This document shows positions 1-9,830 of a DNA stretch of 64,000 nucleotides, in pieces. Both the position numbers and the translations under genes were made by a program. This DNA is from Amphiura filiformis (Eukaryota; Echinodermata; Ophiuroidea; Amphilepidida; Amphiuridae), in the NCBI RefSeq assembly GCF_039555335.1, contig NC_092644.1, positions 43,138,667-43,202,666 of the forward strand, given 5' to 3'. Position 1 is the first letter of the stretch, and each line of letters begins with the position of its first letter. The notes under the pieces are model-generated. The model had not been told where the DNA came from. It saw only the letters and a list, made by a program, of their open reading frames with translations, and did not search any database.

Positions 1-157
1 ATCTATGTTTTGACCAAACGTAATCGGACTTTTGACCCCTACTAATGAAATGACTTTCGTTTACAGGACATCATCGAACTTTTCGCTAACAAATCACAAC
101 ATTGCACATTTATGTTACACGTTCAATAATGTTTGTGTGGGATTCTTTTCCCCCCAG

Positions 158-3100
158 ATGACCGCATTGATTTCAAATCTTGTGGTAGAGCAGGTGACAC
201 CACCCCGCCTTTACGTGGACGTATAGTTGGTGGATTTGATGCAAATCCGGGAGCTTGGCCTTGGCAAGCAGGAATCTGGTGGCAGAGAGCGGATGGAACG
301 GTTTGTAATACGATTTAGATATTTACTTCCGCAATAAACTCCTCAAAAAAGGGGGAAAAAGATTTTTTTTCAAGCATATCTGAGATAATTTGTGACATGT
401 TCACATCATATGTTGCATATTATTTAACAGCTACTTTATTCCTCTTAACAATGACACCACGTTTATAACAATCACCATTTCTACAGCCGAGTACATGTGT
501 TGTGAATGTAGTGGGGTCTCAAACAGCATGTGACAATTGACCATTATTCTGTGCTCAAACAACACTATAGTCACTATCCTCAATAGCAGGTGGAAAAACC
601 ATACGCAGCCACAACAGCCAGGCACCCCCTCCTCTTGCTGCTCACCAACCTGGTCACACGTTACTGTGGGATTGCATTCCATTCCTCAACCAGGACTCGT
701 CGCAGGTCTTTCAATGTGGTTGCATTGTTTATACTCTGGCACGCACAGCACGACCAAGCTGGTCCCACAAGTGTAATCGGGTTGAAGTCTGGGCTGACGG
801 CATGCCATTCAATTCTTTCTACTGCCATATTCTCTAGGTAGTCGCTGGTAAACCTGGCTCTGTGGGGGAGAGTATTCGTCATCTTGGAGGATTGCATTAG
901 TTCCCAGTCCCAGATTGCGAAGAAATTGGATTGTAGCTCGCTGCACAGAATAATGGTCAATTTGGCACGTTCTGTTTAAGACCCCACTACATTCACAATA
1001 CGTGTAATCTGAGCCGTCGATTTGTTTGTTATTTTTTCAGTGGTTTATGTTTTGTGCTGGATCGGTGATATCGGAAGAGTGGATTTTGTCAGCTGGGCAT
1101 TGCTTTGCTTATGATGAAGATATAGCAAGACTACAAGTACGCGTTGGTAAGAAAAGACATTACATCATATACGGTGACATTTGAGGACGTTATACCAGAC
1201 GGATATGTGTAGAGCTGGGTATCATTTAGAGATAATGAAAAACTTGTCACAAAGAATGGCATTTTTATCTTAAAAGAGCTTTGAATATCATGGTATGCTT
1301 AACAAATGATTTTAAATCGTTCAGTTTGTTAATAAGTAAACATAATTATCATGAGACATGTAACATAGTTATCCAAAACTAAACTCCCCCAAAATAGTTT
1401 GGAAACTTTTCAGTTTGTTAATAAGTAAACATAATTATCATGAGACATGTAACATAGTTATCCAAAACTAAACTCCCCAAAATAGTTTGGAAACTTTCCA
1501 AAACGGCTATATATCAGAAATATTTGAAATCTATTTCCATATTGTTTCATATCAATACAAACATTGTCTTCCCTGTCAAAAATGACACCAAATTTGTGAC
1601 CATAACTTATTCCATGGTTGAGTAACTGTCTCTGAAAGACAAGGAGGTCTCAAACAAAATGTGCCAAATCTGCCATTGTCTGCGCCATTTGCATCAGTAA
1701 ACATGATTAAAGAATATCACACTGTTTCATTAAAACAATCGCCACTTACCTGAAATCAGTAACGCGTAGAGAACCCATATCCGTTCACAACAGCATTACA
1801 CCTTCTTCTCATGCTTCTTATCAACCTGGCCACTCGCTCCTGAAGGATGGCATTCCACTCTTTAAGCAAGGTCTGTCTTAAACCAGCTAAGGTGGTTTGA
1901 TCTGTCACTCTAGTGCGCACAGCCCGACCAAGTTGGTCCCAGAGATGTTCTATAGGATTTAAGTTCGGGCTATTGGCTGGCCGCTCCATTCGTTGAATTC
2001 CTTCTTCTTCAGGAAGTCATTTACAACTGAAATGCGACTGGCTGAAGGATGTCATCTCGATAGTTGATTGCATTGAGATTTCCGTTGACTACTTTAGTCT
2101 GATCTTTCCTGTCATCGATATTCCTGCCCACATTACGTTTTCACCACCATAGGCTGTTTCAATGCAGCAATCTGCAAAACGTTCGCCACGTCTTCTCCAC
2201 ACTCTCACTCGGCCATCCAGCTTCCTCAAACAAAATCTTGCTTCATCACTAAACATGACATTGCGCCACATGTGTGAGTTCCAACTGCGGTGTTGACGGC
2301 ACCAGCGAAGACGGGCAAGACGATGAAGTGGAGTCATTTTAGGCTTCATATTCAGATCAGATTCATGAAGCCTATTGCAAATAGTCTGGTCAGATACTCT
2401 ATTGCCATTGATTCTGAAGTATACCAGCCTCAATTTCTGATATACAGCCGTTTTTTAAAGTTTCCAAACTTTTTTGATGAGTTTAAAGGGGTTCCTCAGT
2501 TTCGGATACAGTGTAGCCTATGTAATATTTCAAGCAAACTTATTTTTGTGCAAAGTTCGCAAATCTATAAATCTAAGTTTTGCAACCTCGTAACCTCACA
2601 CATGCCAACGGAACTTAAAACTTAAAACTACCTTAATTGTACTGAAATAACTGACTGAGACTATGCAGATTTTACTTCTTCAATGCGATTGTGAAAAAAA
2701 AAAAAAAAAGATAAAACCATAGGATATCCGTAAACATGAAAAAGACGGAATAAAACTGAATAAGTATAGAACGTAGCAGGTGAAGCTGTATTTATCAGCG
2801 TACACAACTTTCTCTTAACCCTGTCACATATCCATTTGTCTATACAGGTGTAACAAATCAAGAAACAGATTCTGGCACTGCAAAAGAACAAATCTTCTTC
2901 ATTGATGGTCTTTATTTACCAAAGGGACACGATTTCATCGATTTTGATTATGATATTGGCTTGCTTCACGTAGTCGGAAGGATATCATTTAATCCATTTG
3001 TCAGACCCATTTGTCTTCCACCTGTTCTGCAACCAGAAGATGATCCAGGTTGGTACCAGCAAAGAGGACACATTTAAATTGTTAAGACGGTGGAATGATT

Positions 3101-3980
3101 CAGTCGGAGGATCTTATGCCATCTCACTTTTTTGCCGTTTTTTTTTTTTTTACGTTTGTGTCAAATAAAACGTAATTCGCTGTCGTAGTGCACGTTAGAA
3201 TATGACCGTTGCTAGGTCAACTGGATCACGCTTTCTTTGTTACGAACCACTGATCGAAATGATCACAACACAAAGCCTATGGCATATCAAAATTCGGAAC
3301 AGGTGTATAAGCCCAGGCTTGGAGCAGTAACCAATGGTTACTAACGTGCACTACGACAGAGAATTGGAGGCTTGGAGCACATTTGTGCATTATTGCTTTT
3401 GTAATTATTCTGTATTTATAGGTGATGGGAATCCAGGAAAAATAATACCATGTGGCTTTTTCTATTCCTTTAAAAAATTCCCATATTAGTCAATAAACAA
3501 ATTTTTAAATATTTTTTCCTTTTGCAGAAAAATTAATCAAAATAAATACCAGAGGTATGGTAATCGGATGGGGTCATGGTTCACCGATTGCACTCAACAG
3601 CAGTGAAGGAACCCGGTATGAAGACCAGCTTCAACAACTTGAGGTACCAATACGACCTAGAAGACTTTGCGAAAGAAGTTTGAGAAAAATCGGAGAAGAT
3701 GTTTCGCAATTTTCAGAAAGACTATTTTGCGCAGGGTATACAAAGCAACAAAGAGATACATGTTTCAAGCGATTCTGGTGGACCATTAATGCGAAAGCTG
3801 CGTGTAGAATCGGCAGATGAACCACGCTGGGTTCAAATTGGAATTGTCAGCGCTGGGAAAGGATGCGCAGTTCCTGGAATGTATGCATTTTATACACATG
3901 TTCCTAAAATGATGAGTTGGGTACAGAGCGTTTTGAATGGTAGTCATACTCCTTCTGAACATGACTTGTACCAAGTATGA
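158..3980 (+). CDS. Trypsin-like (S1) serine protease, 3' four exons, apparent frameshift
   Basis: Secreted-type S1 peptidase; the signal-peptide exon(s) would lie upstream of the window. Exons read from the sequence are 158-300, 1041-1146, 2848-3048 and 3528-3980, with consistent phases and AG/GT borders. Exon 1 has a Cys followed by the activation site R-IVGG and PWQAG. Exon 2 has FCAGSVISEEWILSAGHCF with the catalytic His. Exon 3 has DYDIGLL with the catalytic Asp, then PICLP. Exon 4 has GWG, LFCAGY, DTC and DSGGP with the catalytic Ser, then VSAGKGC. The Asp before TC predicts cleavage after Arg/Lys. Cysteines for the 1-122, 42-58, 168-182 and 191-220 bridges are present. Between TGT (Cys191) and GAT of DSGGP there are seven bases instead of six (about 3763-3769), so the reading frame breaks just before the active Ser, and the usual Gly193 codon is not visible. 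This is either a recent pseudogene or a sequence error. The stop is at 3978-3980. Confidence 0.85.
301..481. other. Protease intron 1, left part
   Basis: The intron starts with a GTTTGT donor at 301, directly after the codon for Thr. It is AT-rich sequence up to the Tc1 remnant. I see no coding or conserved element in it. Confidence 0.5.
482..1019 (-). mobile_element. Tc1/mariner remnant in protease intron 1
   Basis: The ends are inverted repeats of about 55-75 bp: a copy with the core TGTAGTGGGGTCT near 505-525 reappears inverted near 980-1000, and both adjoin GACCATTATTCTGTGC-type sequence. The minus strand between them encodes only the C-terminal end of a Tc1-type transposase: HRARFTSDYLENMAVERIEW, then a region equivalent to SPDLNPIEHLWDQLG that is frameshifted, then NATTLKDLRRVLVEEWNAIPQ. 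The N-terminal helix-turn-helix part and the first catalytic Asp are absent, so it is an internally deleted, non-autonomous copy. Its right end stops about 20 bp before the exon 2 acceptor. Confidence 0.8.
1321..1497. repeat. 89-bp tandem duplication
   Basis: Two nearly identical units, about 1321-1409 and 1410-1497, both beginning CAGTTTGTTAATAAGTAAAC and ending AGTTTGGAAACTTT. The second unit contains the left end of the neighbouring Tc1 element, so the duplication includes its terminal repeat. Confidence 0.85.
1470..2484 (-). mobile_element. Tc1/mariner element, decayed, in protease intron 2
   Basis: Terminal inverted repeats at 1470-1522 and 2433-2484 share GTTTGGAAACTTT and GTATATCAGAAAT blocks. 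The minus strand carries Tc1 transposase blocks: QTICNRLHESDLNMK and FSDEARFCLRKLDGRVRVW (first catalytic Asp) at 2089-2433, and SPNLNPIEHLWDQLGRAVR (third catalytic residue, Glu) at 1756-1989, ending AVVNGYGFSTRY. The DNARPH block with the second Asp is missing between them, and the N-terminal DNA-binding region is gone. It is inactive, and related in sequence to the remnant at 482-1019. Confidence 0.85.
3174..3365. mobile_element. 192-bp MITE in protease intron 3
   Basis: Inverted ends 3174-3199 and 3339-3365 share CTGTCGTAGTGCACGTTAG in opposite orientation. There is no coding capacity. The adjacent poly-T run at 3139-3151 is simple sequence. Confidence 0.75.
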
Positions 3981-4727
3981 TCTGAGACGGTTTAATAACT
4001 GATAATGATTTTCGTTGTGGTTTTCCAAAATGACGAATAACGTTATACTATAAACCATATCTGTGTGGGGGTGTACGTGTAACATGGGAAATGCGCTACC
4101 GTACTTCCCAAGTGCGAACAGCAAAAAATTCCACTGCCTAAAAATCAATAACGACGCCCTCATCGTTCTATGTAATACAAAATGGTGGTTTATAGTAATT
4201 GTGGATTCATCTCTATGCAAAAACCATGATGATAATAGAAAGAAGGCTTGATCGCGCCGTAAGTTGGGCTTTAAAACTTCATCTGATTATGAATGTTGAA
4301 AACTCATGTCCTTATAAAGTCGGCTAATTAACTGAGGCTGGTTGCTTAATCCATGGACTAAGAAACCTGATTATAAGCTCGTGGATGGTGAGCTCAATAT
4401 CAATGTTTAGGTTGATGAGTGCATAAATTAAATACATTCCACATTGAACAACACGGTGCTAGTTATTGGATGTCTTTCATTTGAACCAAAATGAAATACT
4501 AACCCACATTGTCTCGGATATGTTGAAGAGGCCAGAACAAATTGGTGGTAAATATGTTTCCACGCCTTCAAATTAGCGTGCGCGTGCCGGCCGTTGTGGA
4601 TATCATTTTAGAAGTACAACGCTTGAAAGCCAATGTTTAGAGAGGTTAGCCGGATGTTAGATAATTAAGGGGGAAGGTATGATCACTCAAAGTGGGACAT
4701 TTTAGACATTGTTTTGTGTTGTAACGT
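3981..4727. other. Intergenic, nothing recognised
   Basis: Sequence downstream of the protease stop. No long ORF on either strand has protein-like composition, and I saw no repeat structure. Confidence 0.5.
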
Positions 4728-4927
4728 TGAGGGATCTGGAATGAGCGTTTTGAGCGTTTCGACAGTATTTTTTGTGGGACATGAGAGCACATCAGACATA
4801 TCGAATTGCATTCTGAATACGAAGAATGTCTTTCTGATATCAAATAATTTTCATTTTTGAAATTCACGATATAATACAAATTTTATGACAAATTATTAAA
4901 ATTTGATATTTTTCACATTTTGATATA
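4728..4927. mobile_element. TTAA-family palindromic MITE, copy 1, left half
   Basis: Begins TTGAGGGATCTGGAATGAGC and continues with GTGGGACATGAGAGCACATC, the outer arm shared with copies at 8925-9552, 32248-32437 and 48648-49236. It stops at TATA (4924-4927), where the 4928-7275 element is inserted; the right half resumes at 7280. Confidence 0.8.
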
Positions 4928-7275
4928 TCAGTTCGGGGCACTGCTAATTCAAAGACGTCTCTGATATCAAAGACGGGTCAGTGATTTCACATACGGGGTC
5001 TGTGATATCACATACGTCGTGCTTTTTACAGTTTGGGACTAGATGCAGCACATCGGAAAGAAGGTGACTGTATCGGAATATGTTTTCCTATGTTTAGCAA
5101 ATATCTGCCTGTGCAAACATCATATCTATCTGTGCAAATTCTGACAAATGGTCCCAGAAAACACTTAGTTTGGCAAAATCGAGCCATATCCAACGTTTTG
5201 AAGTAACAAAAAATCCCAAGTCACGGGGGGGAGTGAATATTTTGGCAAGGGAAAAAAAGGAGGGAACAATGAATTTTTGGCCAGTCAACGAAGGGGGAGG
5301 GGAGCGATTTTTGGCACGCATTGTGGCGGCAACTTTTCAAAAATATATTCAAAAATGACTTGAAGGCCCCTACGGAAACGTTCAGGCCTAACCTCGTGGC
5401 CTGACTCTTGCACACGTGCATCACTTACTTTTTTTTATGGGATGAATTTGGAGAAATATGGACACTTGTATTTTATTGATAGGGGTAGGGTTATGTTATG
5501 ATTAGGTGGCTCAAAATAGATCAACAAATTACGGTAAACCAGGCGCGTGCCCACTGCCCAGGGAGTGGGGCTTTGGGGCCTGCAGCCCCGGGTCTTAAAA
5601 ACAATGAGGGAGACAGAGAGAGAAGGGAGAGGGAGGGAGAGGAAGGGGAGTGACAGAGCAGTGGCATAGCCAGGCCCGTTTTTTTTGGGGGGGTGCTGAT
5701 TTTGAAAAAGTGGTTCTTTTTTTTCCAGGGGGCGATTTTGTAAAACGTGGACCTTCTTCACAAACTTTGGACCTCTTTTTGACTAAAAAAAGCATAAAAA
5801 ACATATTTTTTTGCTCGCTACGGTCGCAAGTTAGGATTTTTGAGGACTTTTGCCCCACCGCACGGCCCCACTCTGCGTACGGGCCTGGGCATAGCCAGTT
5901 GGGCAGTAGTGCCCCCTAAAAAATTGAAGGGCGGAAAAGGGAGGGAAAAGGAAAATGTCTACTTTTTCGATCTGATTTCCCAAAAATTGAAAGAAATACC
6001 CCGACAACTGAAAACAAAGGCCTATATAAAATAATTGCCAATATCGGGACGAAAATGTTACAAAAATCAGGACAAAATATTAGCAAAAGTGGGTTGAAAA
6101 TTTTGTTTTGCCACAGCCAACCAGGCTCATTTCAATATCCGGGGATTTTAGGCAAACGAAAGGGGGAAAGTGGAAAGAAAACAAGAAGAAACGAGGAAGA
6201 GTACGTTCTGAGTCATTGCGCATCATAATTATGTTCATGCTAGAAATTTGTGACACGGAAGTCGCATCCACTGGAAATCCATTCTAAAATACATATTATG
6301 CATTATCATGACATGGTTATATGGCCTATATGCTATGCTTAATCATGATGGTCGGAAAAATAAGTAAATGGCCTAATGCAAAATGATGCACAAATTGGCT
6401 TTTAGTTTGAGGATAATATCCCCCTCACAAGTCGGGTCCGTTGAAATCTGTTGTGCCCAAAATAATACGAATAATAAGTGTAAACTTTTACACCAAATGA
6501 CTTTATTGTGCCTTTCACAACTTTTTGAAAATAATTCTCCAACTTGAGGGAGCACATCCCCTCAAGCACCCTTCTCCGTCAAAAAAGAAAAGGCTAACTT
6601 GCATTTATCCATATAGGCCTAATTGAGCAGGTTCATACCCATGCAGAAGTCAGGTCCGCAGGACATTTGTTAGGAATTATAGGCCTATCTTTCATAGATA
6701 TAATGACTATAGGCCTATTATAGCACATCCCCCTCAAGCAAAACAGAAAAGCCTAAACTTAGGCTGAATTGGAGGAATTATTGAGCACGAGTGTTCATAT
6801 AGGCCTAAAACTAAAATTCGCGGCTCAGTTGGAAATCTGTACAAAAATATATGCTCCGAAAATAACCAATAAACAGTTTTGATGTGTCCGGAGAATTGAA
6901 AGTCTGCAAAATGTCGTCGAGGGAGCAAAGTTATTCTGAAAAGAGCAACATTTTTTTAGCATTCTCCGATTCTCACGTTCACTAGAAAGAGTGTATCCCG
7001 AGCCCGCGATTTAATTAATAAATTGGATAGTAAAATTAGAAGGAGCTAGCAGGCACTTGGGCTAGCTACAACCCTGATCATGCTGATTAGGCCTACTCGC
7101 AAAATTATTCCCGTTGCGCCAGTTCACGTTCACAATATCGTTTGCGGCTGGGTTTTGAGACTAGGGAGTATGTGATTTATGAGACGTCTTTGAATTATGA
7201 TACTGTCAGGTGACTCGGCACTGAAGAGTCTTTGATATCAGAGACGTCTTTGAATTAGCAGTGCCCCCGAACTGA
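4928..7275. mobile_element. 2.35-kb TIR element with TATA target duplication
   Basis: The left end starts TCAGTTCGGGGCACTGC and the right end finishes GCAGTGCCCCCGAACTGA; the inverted match runs about 47 bp through AAAGACGTCTCTGATATCAA. TATA flanks both sides (4924-4927 and 7276-7279). Deleting the element rejoins the two halves of the surrounding MITE. The interior has no transposase-like ORF and contains G-rich repeat debris at 5525-5935, so the element is non-autonomous. Confidence 0.8.
5525..5935. repeat. G-rich repeat debris
   Basis: Two pieces resembling hAT-type ends (CAGTGGCATAGCCAGG at about 5659 and GCATAGCCAGTTGGG at about 5889) flank G-tracts, T-tracts and GA-rich sequence. Open frames here are composition artefacts. 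Confidence 0.55.
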
Positions 7276-7279
7276 TATA

Positions 7280-7743
7280 ACAGTCCTGGAAGTAAATTTT
7301 GTAAATCTAATTATATATTCTTAAAGTGTATGTAGCTGGGAGGAAAAGCCGACGATCAATGGAAATTTTGACCTTTCATATTGAAGATATGGATTTTTTT
7401 TTCCCAAAAAGACCAAAATTTTTTTGGTGTTTTGGGAAAAAGAATCCATATCTTCAATGCGAAAGTCAAAATTTTCAATTGATCGTCGGCTTTTCATCCC
7501 ACCTACATACACTTTAAGTATAAATCATCAGATTTATAAAGTTTACTTCGAGTACTGTTAAATATCAAAAATATCAATTTTAATCATTTGCCATAAAATG
7601 TGTATTACATTGCGAATTTCAAAAATCAAAATTATTTGATATCAGAAGGACATTCTTCGTATTCAGAATGCAATTCGATATGTCTGATGTGCTCTAATGT
7701 CCCACAATAAATACTGTCCAAACGTTCATACCCCATCCCTTAA
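7280..7743. mobile_element. TTAA-family palindromic MITE, copy 1, right half
   Basis: Starts ACAGTCCTGGAAG, runs through an internal palindrome centred near 7415 (GCCGACGATCAATGG inverted as AATTGATCGTCGGC), and ends CCCCATCCCTTAA. It completes the copy begun at 4728. Overlapping ORFs on both strands here are mirror images caused by the palindrome. Confidence 0.8.
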
Positions 7744-7961
7744 AGTAATGATGATAAAAGTATACATTTTCAGAAAAAAATGATGCAAGGAAAGGAATCC
7801 AACTAGCACGGCAGATATCTGCAAAAGTTAGCAGTTTGTCAGAAAAGCGCCAAGTTTGAATTTCCAAGCCAATTTTTTTCGGTCCACAATAACAACTTAC
7901 CTTAAATATCTAAATTGACGAAAATTGTGGGAGGAAAAATTCACAAATTTGAGAAAAGCGA

Positions 7962-8270
7962 AACATATTCTTCTACACATCACAAATCCAAAATAAAATC
8001 AACACCGTCCCTTTGGTTTATCCGTTATCAATTTCAGTTTATCCTAAACGCCTTTATACAACTCTACCGTTTAGCTAAACGACATGTTTAGATAACAAAC
8101 ATCAACCTGTATATAATCTAAATACAAGCTAAACAGTGATATCTAAACATAATATAAAACACATAAAAAGTTAAACATGGTGTTTAGATACATATTCAAA
8201 GCGATAACTTGTAAACCTATAAAGACGGTGTTGGTTTTATTTTAGATTTGTGATGTGTAGGAGAATTATA
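7962..8270. mobile_element. ~310-bp MITE
   Basis: Inverted ends near 7965-8018 and 8218-8268 share CTACACATCACAAATC and AACACCGTC. The interior has many TTTAGATA/CTAAAC motifs. A direct repeat of interior sequence (8068-8143) recurs at 8472-8548, so a second related copy lies just to the right. Confidence 0.65.
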
Positions 8271-8324
8271 GGTTTCAAAATATGAAATCTTTTTCAGAAA
8301 AGGTACATTGTAGATAATAATAAT

Positions 8325-8440
8325 AATTTCGCTAAACGCCTAACGTGTTTAAAAGTGTTATAGCTAGGGATTTACAGTGTACACTGTAAATCCATAGCTA
8401 TAACACTTTTTAAAGCATGCGTTAGGCGTTTAGCCAAATT
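8325..8440. repeat. Nearly perfect palindrome, ~57-bp arms, no loop
   Basis: Arms 8325-8380 and 8381-8440 mirror one another about the centre ACAGTGT/ACACTGT, including GGATTTACAG and CGCCTAACG blocks. With so short a loop, this would extrude readily as a cruciform. Confidence 0.85.
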
Positions 8441-8924
8441 GTTGTTGTTATCAGTACTTTTTCAGAAAAAAAACCGTTTAGCAAAGAGACATGTTTAGAT
8501 ATTAAACATCAACCTGTATAGTACTCTAAACACAAGCTAAACACCATATTGTATTTAGAATTGAAACTTACATGTGTTGCAAGAAACAGGTGTTTGTAGA
8601 ACATGTTGATGTGTTTAACTTAACAGTGTCACTATTTCAAAACAGAATGACATTGTCAGGTTTTTATTTGTGATTTGTGATGTTTTAGAGTAGGGGTTTC
8701 CAAAAATACCAATCGTTCCGTGAAAATATGATAAACAAAATATTTTCAGTTATTCCTAAACACCTTTATGTATTCAGCTGATGGACACTTAGAACCTATA
8801 CACATTATATTTACAGTGTTTAGCTAATATCAAACGTCAATTTTTTCTAAATCCTCTGTTTTTCTAAATCTTGTCAACTGAGGAATTACAGGTATGATTT
8901 GTGGAGTTTAAACCCGGGGAACAT
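8441..8924. repeat. Related CTAAAC-rich repeat copy
   Basis: Contains the direct repeat 8472-8548 of the MITE at 7962-8270 and a TTTGTGATTTGTGATGTTTTAG block at about 8668-8690. Eroded; no ORF. Confidence 0.5.
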
Positions 8925-9552
8925 TAAGGGCTCGGATAGCGACATTTCCACGTATTTTTTTGTGGGACCTGAGAGTACATCAGCCATATCCAATTGTATT
9001 TTGAATACGATGAATGTCTTTCTGATACCAAATAATTTGAAATTCGCGATATAGGCCTAATAGACATTTTATGGCAAATGATTAAAAATTGATATTTTTG
9101 AAATTTAACAGTCCTCGAAGTAAATTGTACAAATCTAATGATATGTACTTAAAGTGTAAAAGCCGTGATTAGCCGTCCATCATGAACATTTTCGTATTAG
9201 AGATATATATATTTCCCTAAAAACACCAAAAAAATGATGTATGTCTTTTGGAGGGTGGAATGAAAGGTCAAAATTTTCAATTGATGGTCAGCTCTTCATC
9301 TCAGCTACAGACACTTTAAGTACATATCATTATATCCTCGAAGTTTACTTCGAGGACTGTTAAATATCAATTCAAAAGTATAAATTTTAATCATTTGCTG
9401 TACAATTTGTATTATATCGCGAATTTCAAAAAATCAAAATTATTTGATATCAGAAGAACATTCCTTGTATTCAGAATGCAATTCGATGTGTCTGATGTGC
9501 TCTCAGGTTCCACAAAAATACTATACAAACGTTGCTATCCGATTCCTTGAAA
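8925..9552. mobile_element. TTAA-family palindromic MITE, copy 2
   Basis: A full-length, more diverged copy of about 630 bp. It begins ATTAAGGGCTCGG, mirrors itself about the middle (near 9230), and ends GATTCCTTGAA. It contains TCCTCGAAG and ACTTCGAGGACTG in inverted positions. Confidence 0.8.
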
Positions 9553-9673
9553 GTGACAATTCCCCATGGGTTTCATTTTGTGGGGTTGGGCTCCCAAATC
9601 AGAACAAAACATGTTTTTCACTGTACCAGACCCTCGGAAATAAGTCCCTGGTGTCCGAGCATATAACTTTTGG

Positions 9674-9830
9674 TTTATCCTCAGTGTAAGAGAGCACGAA
9701 ATACTAGGATTAGAGTTAGGGTTAGGAATTAGGGTTAGGGTCAGGGTAATATATTAATGGTTAGGGTTAGGGTAGGATTAGGGTTAGAGTTGGGATTTGT
9801 TTGGTATTCTCTTACACGAAGGATACACCC
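9674..9830. mobile_element. Small inverted-repeat element filled with TTAGGG repeats
   Basis: TATCCTCAGTGTAAGAGA at 9676 and its inverse, TCTCTTACACGAAGGATA, ending at 9825, flank a degenerate (TTAGGG)n tract at about 9706-9800. The inverted flanks mean this is a mobile-type unit rather than a chromosome end. Confidence 0.65.

Noticed and set aside
7321-7517. Overlapping ~63-codon ORFs on both strands with similar peptides
   Set aside because: The centre of a palindromic MITE necessarily gives mirrored frames.
9706-9800. True telomere or chromosome end
   Set aside because: Degenerate, short, and bracketed by inverted repeats with normal sequence on both sides.
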